From CAYMQB01 sp964392665 (lineage in GTDB: Bacteria > Hydrothermota > E44-bin80), in NCBI GenBank assembly GCA_964392665.1, contig CAYMQB010000002.1, forward strand, positions 1 to 64,000: a stretch of DNA of 64,000 nt, given 5' to 3'. Shown here one piece after another: positions 51,839-58,926 of this stretch. Both the position numbers and the translations under genes were made by a program. The notes under the pieces are model-generated. The model was not told the origin of the DNA. It made no database searches and worked only from the letters and a program-made list of their open reading frames with translations. The stretch's first letter is position 1. Each line of letters starts with the position of its first letter.

Positions 51839-52723
51839 ATGATAAAAAGCATGACTGGTTTTGGTTTGTTTGAAGCTTCTCCAGAAAAAGGAGTAAAACT
51901 GAGCTGTTACATTAAAACCCTCAATCACAAAAACCTGAACGTTACGACACGCATCCCTATCGAACTTAGAGAGTTCGAACAGGATATAACAAACGGATTA
52001 AAAAAAACATTCAAAAGAGGAAAAATAGAGGCGTATCTTACATTTAAAACAGATAATTCAAGAAAGACCGATTTTGACCTTAACCTGCAAAAGGCAAGAA
52101 CATATTATAGAATGCTGAATAGATTAAAAAAGGAATTTTCTCTAAACGGTGATATTAATGTTGCTCTCTTGAGTAAATTCACAGACATTTTTGGGAAAAA
52201 AGAGCTGTCTGACCTCCCTAGAAGTACTCTATCAAACCTTGTAAAAAAGGTGCTCGCAGCTTCTTCACGAAAAGCAATAGAGTCACGAGAAAAAGAAGGC
52301 AAGGCGATTTATAACGATTTCAAGAAAAGAATAAAGAAAATAAAAAATGCTATGTGCAAAATCAACAAGAAAGTATCTCAAAATCTTTCTTTAACGCGAA
52401 CACAGTTAGCAAAAAAAATTAGGGCACTAAAAGTAGACGTGAGTTTTGACAAGAACCGTCTCGAGCAGGAGATACTCATCAGTGCAATAAAGTGCGATAT
52501 AACGGAAGAGTGTGTAAGACTTGACAATCACGTTTCTCAATTCGAAAATCTTCTGGATAAAAACTCTCCTGTTGGAAAGAAAATGGTATTCACACTTCAA
52601 GAAATGACAAGAGAAATCACAACCCTATGCGCTAAGGCACAGCACGTTCTTGTAAGGAAAAAGGGTGCAATAATAAGAGAAGAGATTGAGCGTCTGAGAG
52701 AACAAGCATTCAACATAGAGTGA
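51839..52723 (+). CDS. yicC: YicC-family endoribonuclease
   Basis: 294 residues. The N-terminal MIKSMTGFGLFEAS and IKTLNHKNLNVTTRIP, central helices, and the C-terminal EQEILISAIKCDITEECVRLDNHVSQF and GKKMVFTLQEMTREITTLCAKA are typical YicC/YloC motifs. Family members cut certain RNAs. The gene regularly precedes gmk, as here. Confidence 0.92.
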   Translation: MIKSMTGFGLFEASPEKGVKLSCYIKTLNHKNLNVTTRIPIELREFEQDITNGLKKTFKRGKIEAYLTFKTDNSRKTDFDLNLQKARTYYRMLNRLKKEFSLNGDINVALLSKFTDIFGKKELSDLPRSTLSNLVKKVLAASSRKAIESREKEGKAIYNDFKKRIKKIKNAMCKINKKVSQNLSLTRTQLAKKIRALKVDVSFDKNRLEQEILISAIKCDITEECVRLDNHVSQFENLLDKNSPVGKKMVFTLQEMTREITTLCAKAQHVLVRKKGAIIREEIERLREQAFNIE

Positions 52724-52763
52724 AAGGGACATAAAACCATAAACTTGAGAGCAGGGACCAAAG

Positions 52764-53417
52764 ATGGAACATGAAGTGAAAGATAGAAAATCAAGACCGG
52801 AGAAAATTGAATTAAAAGGGGTTCCAATTGTGATTTCAGCTCCCTCCGGCGCAGGTAAAACTACAGTATGCAAACTCCTGTCAAAAAACTTCAAAAATAT
52901 TGAATACTCTGTATCCGCAACCACAAGACCACCAAGAAAAAATGAAAGTACGGGGATTAGTTACATTTTCCTTACCCGGGCAGAATTTTCAGAATGGATT
53001 AAAAAGGGGCATTTTCTTGAGTGGGCAAAGGTCCATAATCATTATTATGGAACACCAAAGCGGAAGTTTGAAGAAACCTTAAAAAAAGGAAGTAATATTA
53101 TTATGGATATTGATGTTCAAGGCGCTTTGAAAATTAAAAATAAATATCCTTCTGGCATCTACATTTTCATTTTGACGAAGAATGCAAAAATACTCAAAAA
53201 AAGGCTCGCACAAAGAAAGACAGATTCGGAACAATCAATGAAGAAAAGAATCAACAATGCACGATGGGAACTTCGATTTGTCAACGAATATAACTACATT
53301 GTTATAAATGATACAATAAAAAAAACTGTTGCGATAATAACGAACATTCTTATCGCCGAAACATGTGTAACAATAAGGAATAGTCAGGTAATAAAGAAAT
53401 TCAAGAAAAATCTATGA
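52764..53417 (+). CDS. gmk: Guanylate kinase
   Basis: 217 residues. P-loop ISAPSGAGKTTVCKLL, GMP-binding SVSATTRPPRKNESTGISYIFL and EWAKVHNHYYGTPK, then IIMDIDVQGALKIK. It phosphorylates GMP to GDP. A 20-residue charged N-terminal extension precedes the P-loop strand. Its stop overlaps the possible long start of rpoZ. Confidence 0.95.
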   Translation: MEHEVKDRKSRPEKIELKGVPIVISAPSGAGKTTVCKLLSKNFKNIEYSVSATTRPPRKNESTGISYIFLTRAEFSEWIKKGHFLEWAKVHNHYYGTPKRKFEETLKKGSNIIMDIDVQGALKIKNKYPSGIYIFILTKNAKILKKRLAQRKTDSEQSMKKRINNARWELRFVNEYNYIVINDTIKKTVAIITNILIAETCVTIRNSQVIKKFKKNL

Positions 53418-53440
53418 AAACTGAAAAGAAAGGAGTCAAG

Positions 53441-53686
53441 ATGTTAGGCTTTTCGTCAAAACAAGTGGAGAAACACTTCAAGAATAAATACGAAGCAATA
53501 ATAGTTATAGCAAAGGAAGCAAGACGTGCAAATCAATATGAAAGTAAAGAGATAACGGAAGAGGAGGGGAAACCTATAAATCGAGCAATCTTGAAAGCGT
53601 TGGATAACAAAATTAAATTCATCTATGAAAGTGAAGAAGTTGAAGACGAATCCAAAACCAAGAGTAAGGTGAAGGAAAAGAAATGA
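53441..53686 (+). CDS. rpoZ: RNA polymerase omega subunit
   Basis: 81 residues. NKYEAIIVIAKEARRANQ and KPINRAILKALDNKIKF are the conserved omega helices. It aids RNA polymerase assembly. Start ATG 53441 is chosen because AAAGGAGTCAAG lies before it; ATG 53414 overlaps the gmk stop but has no ribosome site. It overlaps coaBC by ATGA. Confidence 0.88.
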   Translation: MLGFSSKQVEKHFKNKYEAIIVIAKEARRANQYESKEITEEEGKPINRAILKALDNKIKFIYESEEVEDESKTKSKVKEKK

Positions 53687-54846
53687 AGACTGTCATACTG
53701 GGAGTAACTGCAAGCATTGCAGCTTATAAATCGCTTGAACTTACGCGCTTACTTACCAAAAAATCACTTCAAGTCATACCAATTTTAACACCAAATGCAA
53801 ATCACTTTATTACACCCCTTTCCATCGAGAGCTTATCAAGCAATAAAGCCTTGTGTGATTTCTTCGAAAAAAACGAAAGCATAATACATATATCTACGAT
53901 AAACAAAGCTAACCTTATCGCTATAGTTCCAGCAACGGCAAATTTCATAGGTAAACTTGCTTCAGGTATCGTGGATAATCTGCTACTTGGAACTGTTTTT
54001 GCCTCCGATAAACCCGTTTTAATCGCTCCTGCAATGAACAAGAGAATGTGGACAAATCCTATAGTGAAGGCAAACGTGCAAAAATTGAAGAAATTGGGAT
54101 ATTACTTTGTGGGTCCGGCAAAAGGTCTCCTCGCATCACAAGAAGAAGGTATTGGTAGACTTGAGGATATCGAGCTCATTGCGGAAGAAATGTTTTTTCT
54201 TCTCGAAGAAAAAAAGGGACTAACAGACAAAAAAATACTAATTACTCTTGGAAGGACGAAAGAATATCTCGACCCTATAAGATATATATCGAACGATGCT
54301 TCGGGAAGATTTGGAGTTGAAATCGCAAAACTTGCAAAGCGGAGGGGAGCTCAGGTAAATATCGTAGCAGGTCACACTGACATTCCCATCCCCTCATTTT
54401 TCTCTGTAAAACACGTAACTAGCACAGCACAGATGGCAGAAGAGGTTTTAGGAAACATCAAGAACGCACACATCATAATTATGAATGCTGCTTGCTCTGA
54501 TTTTATGGCAAAATCAATAAATAAGGACAAAATCAAGAAAACAGAAAAGGAGATTTCCCTTTCCTTAAAGAAGACCAACGACATTCTTACGTTACTTAAA
54601 CCAAAAAAAGGTAAACGTTTGGTCGTCGGGTTCAGCATAGACACAAAGGAACGTTATAAATATGCAAAGAAAAAAATGCATAAAAAGGGTGTAGATATAA
54701 TGATTGCAAATCCCGTTTGCTCGGCAGGTAGTGAGCGAGTTAAAATATCAATCCTGTTAAAAGGTAGGGAAACTGAACATCTTCCAGAAATGTCCAAATC
54801 TGAAGCTGCAGCAAAGATCCTCGACACTGTTGTCAGCCAAATTTAA
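53683..54846 (+). CDS. coaBC: CoaBC bifunctional coenzyme A biosynthesis enzyme
   Basis: 387 residues. N-terminal flavoprotein decarboxylase (about 1-175): VILGVTASIAAYKSLEL, ATANFIGKLASGIVDNLL, VLIAPAMNKRMWTNP. C-terminal ligase (about 185-387): ILITLGRTKEYLDPIRYISNDASGRFG, AACSDFMAKS and GFSIDTKERYKYAKKKMHKKGVDIMIAN. It converts phosphopantothenate and cysteine to phosphopantetheine. The usual GFAAET is GFSIDT here. End of the operon. Confidence 0.93.
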   Translation: MKTVILGVTASIAAYKSLELTRLLTKKSLQVIPILTPNANHFITPLSIESLSSNKALCDFFEKNESIIHISTINKANLIAIVPATANFIGKLASGIVDNLLLGTVFASDKPVLIAPAMNKRMWTNPIVKANVQKLKKLGYYFVGPAKGLLASQEEGIGRLEDIELIAEEMFFLLEEKKGLTDKKILITLGRTKEYLDPIRYISNDASGRFGVEIAKLAKRRGAQVNIVAGHTDIPIPSFFSVKHVTSTAQMAEEVLGNIKNAHIIIMNAACSDFMAKSINKDKIKKTEKEISLSLKKTNDILTLLKPKKGKRLVVGFSIDTKERYKYAKKKMHKKGVDIMIANPVCSAGSERVKISILLKGRETEHLPEMSKSEAAAKILDTVVSQI

Positions 54847-54864
54847 AAAGTACTGTATCTTTGG

Positions 54865-55209
54865 TTATTCAAGGTCCGGAAGTCGAGGTTCCCCATGAAT
54901 GGATTCAATCCTCATTACAATAATTCTTCCCATCGCTTTATCAAAATCAACCCCGTTATCCTTCAGCAGATAAATTATCTTTTTGCCAATACTCTTATCC
55001 TCAGAAATCGTGAAAACCGTCTTTGTATAAATCTTCTCACCACCCAACCGCAACCGCAAACCTGCAAATATGGGAATTCTATTGGCAAGCAGACTACCCA
55101 TTGATTGGCTTTCGATAATTGTCGTGTCAGTCGCTCCAAGTTCCACGAGTATCGACATAAGGTCATCGAGTATTTCTTCGGCGTTAAGAAGAATCATTAC
55201 AAGATACAA
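54865..55209 (-). CDS. Small PII-like (GlnB-fold) protein
   Basis: 114 residues. The strand-helix pattern YLVMILLNAEEILDDLMSILVELGATDTTIIES, then a T-loop-like stretch with GEKIYTKTVFTISEDK and VDFDKAMGRIIVMRIESIHG at the end, suits the ferredoxin-like fold of PII and PII-like regulators. The uridylylated tyrosine region of GlnB is not conserved, so ligand and partner are unknown. Start TTG 55207-55209 is chosen: AAGGAGG lies 4-5 nt before it. An ATG 12 nt downstream is farther. A long leader with a short open frame lies upstream. Confidence 0.6.
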   Translation of the reverse strand: MYLVMILLNAEEILDDLMSILVELGATDTTIIESQSMGSLLANRIPIFAGLRLRLGGEKIYTKTVFTISEDKSIGKKIIYLLKDNGVDFDKAMGRIIVMRIESIHGEPRLPDLE

Positions 55210-55321
55210 TAATCCTCCTTCTTCATATCTCTAATAATTTTCTATTTCTACCCATTGCAAACCGAACGCAGTTTTATTCTTCTTTTACTGCCTTTTCATA
55301 GAATAGTATTTCCTACTTGCC

Positions 55322-55354
55322 TTACCAAGGATTTTTTGTGTCGACTAACGTCAT
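55322..55354 (-). CDS. Possible leader peptide upstream of the PII-like gene
   Basis: Ten codons (MTLVDTKNPW) from ATG 55352-55354, preceded by AAGAGGAATA, ending in TAA. It lies in the 160-nt leader between the promoter at 55377-55405 and the PII-like gene. Could be chance; no run of one amino acid suggests classical attenuation. Confidence 0.25.
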   Translation of the reverse strand: MTLVDTKNPW

Positions 55355-55376
55355 TATTCCTCTTTCAGCTATTACC

Positions 55377-55405
55377 TATATATCCTATTCTCTTGATTTT
55401 GTCAA
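55377..55405 (-). promoter_or_regulatory. Promoter of the PII-like gene
   Basis: On the minus strand TTGACA (55400-55405), 17 nt and TATATA (55377-55382). It lies divergent from the CCA-enzyme promoter at 55434-55462. Leader about 160 nt. Confidence 0.6.
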
Positions 55406-55433
55406 GCAAAAAGAGATAACTGTAAAAAAGTTA

Positions 55434-55462
55434 TTGAGAAAACACTACAAATATGCTATAAA
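55434..55462 (+). promoter_or_regulatory. Promoter of the CCA-type enzyme
   Basis: TTGAGA (55434-55439), 17 nt and TATAAA (55457-55462); ATG 55469 follows after 6 nt, the same spacing as in tgt and the zinc-ribbon gene. Confidence 0.6.
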
Positions 55463-55468
55463 CTACCT

Positions 55469-56881
55469 ATGAACAATGAAATGTTTATTAAGAAACTTAA
55501 GAAAAGGAAACTCCTGCTCACAATATCACGCGAGGCTCAAAACATGCCCAACGAACTGTGGCTCGTTGGTGGCTACATAAGGGATGTATCTTTGGGAATT
55601 CCCTCAAAGGATTATGATATCGCCATAACGGGAAATGCAACGAAATTCTCCAGAATTCTTTCGAAAAAATTAAATGGGCACATATTCTACCTTGACAGGG
55701 AAAGAAAGGAGCAGAGAATTACACTAAGAGGACGAAGAACCATTGATATTAAACCTATAAAAAACATCCTGAAAGATTTGGCTGAAAGAGATTTCACCGT
55801 AAATGCTATTGCCTTCGATCTAAAAAATCTTAACACGATTTACGACCCATTTAATGGATTTCAAGACCTAAAAAGGAAAATTCTTAAACCTGTCAGCAAT
55901 CGGATTTTCAACGAAGATCCTTTAAGACTATTAAGGCTTTTCAGACTCGCAGGTGTTTTAAACCTCTCTATTTCAAAAAGAACTCTAAACCTTGCACAGA
56001 AATCTGCTAACAAAATAGATGCCGTTGCAAGTGAAAGGGTTAGAGCAGAACTTTTCGCCTTGTTCGAAATAGAAAAAAGCTACAAATATTTGAAAATAAT
56101 GGATAAAATAAAACTACTGAAATTTCTCTTTCCCGAGGTAGAACGGGGAACCCAAATCCCACAAAAGAAATACAGGAGCAAGAATCTTAAAGAACACTCT
56201 CTTGTTTGCTATGACATTATGGAAAAAATCATAACAAAAAAAAGATACGCTACCTTTGTGGACTTCACATCGATATTCGAAAAATTTGTAACTAAACACA
56301 AAGCAATTTTGAAGCTTTCTGCCTTGCTTCACGATATTGGAAAACTCTGGACGATGAAGCAAGATACCTCAGGTTCGATTCATTTTCATATGCATGAAAA
56401 AAAGGGAGAAATCAGGTTCAACCAATATTACAAAAAAAAACTTTGCCTTACCAACAAAGAATCGAAAATCCTTTCAATGTTAATATTGCACCATATGAGA
56501 GCCCATCTACTTTCCAGAGTAGATAGAATAACCAACCATGCTCTTTATAGGTTTGTCAAGGATGGAGCGGATGCCATCCCTGGTATATTGCTACTGTCTT
56601 ATGCGGACAGTATCTCTTCCTGCGGAGGCGGAAAAGAAACAAGAAAAATAGAGAAAACAATAATGAACATAATGAAATACTATTCATTGGCAAAAAGCTT
56701 GACTCCGAAGAAACGCATGATAACGGGAGATGACCTTATTACAAAATTCGGACTTACCCCGGGACCTTATTTCAAGAAAATATTGGATGCTGTGGAAAAA
56801 GCACAAATCGGTGGAAAAATCAAGAGTAAAACTCAGGCATATAGCTTTGTTAAGAAAATAATACAAGAAAGCGTACAATAA
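55469..56881 (+). CDS. tRNA nucleotidyltransferase / poly(A) polymerase family with HD domain
   Basis: 470 residues. Class II nucleotidyltransferase head: LWLVGGYIRDVSLGIPSKDYDIAITG with the metal-binding DxD, RRTIDIKPIKN, and ERDFTVNAIAFD (domain B), then EDPLRLLRLFRLAG. A C-terminal HD domain has LLHDIGKLW near 290 and HHMRAHLLSR. The enzyme adds CCA (or only A or CC) to tRNA 3' ends; the HD part may add phosphatase activity. CCA versus poly(A) specificity cannot be settled by reading. No ribosome site; leaderless from the promoter just upstream. Confidence 0.85.
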   Translation: MNNEMFIKKLKKRKLLLTISREAQNMPNELWLVGGYIRDVSLGIPSKDYDIAITGNATKFSRILSKKLNGHIFYLDRERKEQRITLRGRRTIDIKPIKNILKDLAERDFTVNAIAFDLKNLNTIYDPFNGFQDLKRKILKPVSNRIFNEDPLRLLRLFRLAGVLNLSISKRTLNLAQKSANKIDAVASERVRAELFALFEIEKSYKYLKIMDKIKLLKFLFPEVERGTQIPQKKYRSKNLKEHSLVCYDIMEKIITKKRYATFVDFTSIFEKFVTKHKAILKLSALLHDIGKLWTMKQDTSGSIHFHMHEKKGEIRFNQYYKKKLCLTNKESKILSMLILHHMRAHLLSRVDRITNHALYRFVKDGADAIPGILLLSYADSISSCGGGKETRKIEKTIMNIMKYYSLAKSLTPKKRMITGDDLITKFGLTPGPYFKKILDAVEKAQIGGKIKSKTQAYSFVKKIIQESVQ

Positions 56882-56975
56882 AAGCTATCCTTCTCAGATT
56901 TAATATAACAGCTTTGGTAGATTATGACTAATCGTTCCGACAGTGTTTTATTTCATAGTGCTTTTTTGTTTTCAT

Positions 56976-57004
56976 TTGACTTAGAGCATAAATTTTGTTA
57001 TATT
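56976..57004 (+). promoter_or_regulatory. Promoter of the permease gene
   Basis: TTGACT (56976-56981), 17 nt and TATATT (56999-57004). The leader is about 80 nt and ends in AAAAGGAGAAAC before the TTG start at 57091. Confidence 0.6.
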
Positions 57005-57090
57005 TTCTCAGTATGAAAAGAACCAATAAGCATAATTACTTATTCCACCGTTAACAACTTCTGCTTTGTAATCAAAAGGAGAAACATTTA

Positions 57091-58923
57091 TTGAAACTAA
57101 GAAAAGGACTAAACCTGGTTCAAGTTTTCAGTATCGCATGCGGAGCAATGATCAGTTCCGGCATTTTCATACTCCCGGGAATTGCACATGCAAGAGCAGG
57201 ACCTGCCATTGTTGTTTCATATCTTCTTGCTGGACTTCTCGCAATGACAGGTATGTTGAGCCAGGCAGAACTTGTATCGGCAATGCCAAAAGCAGGAGGA
57301 ACCTACTTCTATGTGACGAGAAGCCTTGGACCGGCTGTTGGAACCGTCGATGGAATTTTCACCTGGCTATCATTATCCCTTAAAAGTGCTTTCGCACTTG
57401 TGGGAATGGCAGCTTTCACGATAATCATTGTTGGAATCAATTTTCATATCATTGCCGTCTTTTTCTGCATTATTTTCATCATAATCAACTTAATAGGTAT
57501 CAAGGAAGCAGGAAAAACTCAACTCGCTCTCGTAATCGGACTTCTTGCATTGATGCTTTTTTATGTTTTTCGAGGTTTTCCTTCCGTCAATGTTCATTAT
57601 TTCGACCCATTTGCTCCAAAGGGATTTCTTGCCGTTTTTTCCACGGCAGGTTTTGTATTTATCTCCTTCGGTGGTTTACTAAAGATTGCAAGTATAGCTG
57701 AAGAGGTAAAAAACCCTGGACGCACTATCCCTCTTGCAATGATTTTTTCTCTTATTGTTGTAACTATTCTATATATGCTTGTAATTTTAATTACTTCCGG
57801 GGTGCTTGGTGCAGAGAAACTGGATCATTCGCTTACACCTATTTCAGATGCAGCCGCAGTCTTCATGGGTTCACCAGGAAAAATCCTTCTGAGTATTGCC
57901 GCAATCCTTGCTTTTTTCTCAACCGCTAACGCTGGACTTATGGCTGCCTCAAGATACCCACTGGCACTGAGTAGAGACAATCTCCTTCCTGTTTTCCTCT
58001 CAAGAATAAATGCAAGGCATAAAACACCTCATTTCGCAATTCTCCTTACAGGTTTTTTTATGATTGTTTCTCTTTTCCTGAAGCTAGAGTTACTTGTAAA
58101 AGCAGCTTCTACAGTATTGATTTCCACCTATCTATTCTCGTGTGTATCCGTTATCATCTTAAGAGAGAGCCGTGTGCAAAACTACCAGCCTGTATTTCGT
58201 AGTCCTCTATATCCATGGATTCAGATAATTGGAATCATTGGCTTTGCCTTGCTTATTATAAGTATGGGAATATCTGCCCTTATGACAATTCTAATATTCT
58301 TTGCCTTCGGAGTTCTTGTTTACATCTTTTACGGTCGAAAGAGAACTAAGATGCAGTATGCGCTCCTCCATATCATTGAACGCGTGTCTGACAGGAAACT
58401 CCTTAAAGACCGTTCTCTTGAATCCGAATTGAAGGAAATCGTCAGGGAACGCGACGACATAAAAAAGGACAGATTTGACAGGATAATTGAAAAAAGCCAG
58501 GTTCTCGATATTCAAAGAAGGATGAACATTCACGAATTCCTCAATATTTCAGCAAAAACTATGGCCCCAAAACTCAATATGAAACCAGCAGACCTGCTTA
58601 AACTGCTGCTCAATAGAGAACGGGAAAGCAGCACAGCAATAAGAGGTGATCTAGCCATTCCGCATATCATTATAGAAGGAGAAAAAATCTTTCATATATT
58701 GCTTGCCCGCAACAAGCAGGGAATATATTTCTCGGAATCTGCGCAAAATGTACAGGCTGTTTTCGTTGTAATCGGAACGAGGGATGAAAGAAACTTTCAT
58801 CTCCGTACACTTTCATCAATCGCTCAAATTGTTCATGACCCTAATTTCGAGAAAAAATGGCTTGCTGCAAAAGACAAAGAAGCATTACGTGATATAGTTC
58901 TTTTAGGTAAAAGACGGAGATAG
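57091..58923 (+). CDS. APC-type amino-acid permease with C-terminal PTS EIIA-like domain
   Basis: 610 residues. About 1-430 is an APC permease of 12 helices, beginning LVQVFSIACGAMISSGIFILPG (the unwound helix-1 substrate site GAMISSGIF) with GGTYFYVTRSLGP. A linker (about 435-475) is charged. Residues about 475-605 match a type-2 PTS EIIA domain (PtsN/fructose type): ESSTAIRGDLAIPHIIIEG, with the candidate phospho-His in IPH, then AVFVVIGTRDERNFHLRTLSSIAQIVHD. Coupling transport to the phosphorylation state of a PTS relay is the natural inference. Start TTG 57091 follows AAAAGGAG. It ends 3 nt before a convergent gene. Confidence 0.82.
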   Translation: MKLRKGLNLVQVFSIACGAMISSGIFILPGIAHARAGPAIVVSYLLAGLLAMTGMLSQAELVSAMPKAGGTYFYVTRSLGPAVGTVDGIFTWLSLSLKSAFALVGMAAFTIIIVGINFHIIAVFFCIIFIIINLIGIKEAGKTQLALVIGLLALMLFYVFRGFPSVNVHYFDPFAPKGFLAVFSTAGFVFISFGGLLKIASIAEEVKNPGRTIPLAMIFSLIVVTILYMLVILITSGVLGAEKLDHSLTPISDAAAVFMGSPGKILLSIAAILAFFSTANAGLMAASRYPLALSRDNLLPVFLSRINARHKTPHFAILLTGFFMIVSLFLKLELLVKAASTVLISTYLFSCVSVIILRESRVQNYQPVFRSPLYPWIQIIGIIGFALLIISMGISALMTILIFFAFGVLVYIFYGRKRTKMQYALLHIIERVSDRKLLKDRSLESELKEIVRERDDIKKDRFDRIIEKSQVLDIQRRMNIHEFLNISAKTMAPKLNMKPADLLKLLLNRERESSTAIRGDLAIPHIIIEGEKIFHILLARNKQGIYFSESAQNVQAVFVVIGTRDERNFHLRTLSSIAQIVHDPNFEKKWLAAKDKEALRDIVLLGKRRR

Positions 58924-58926
58924 ACC

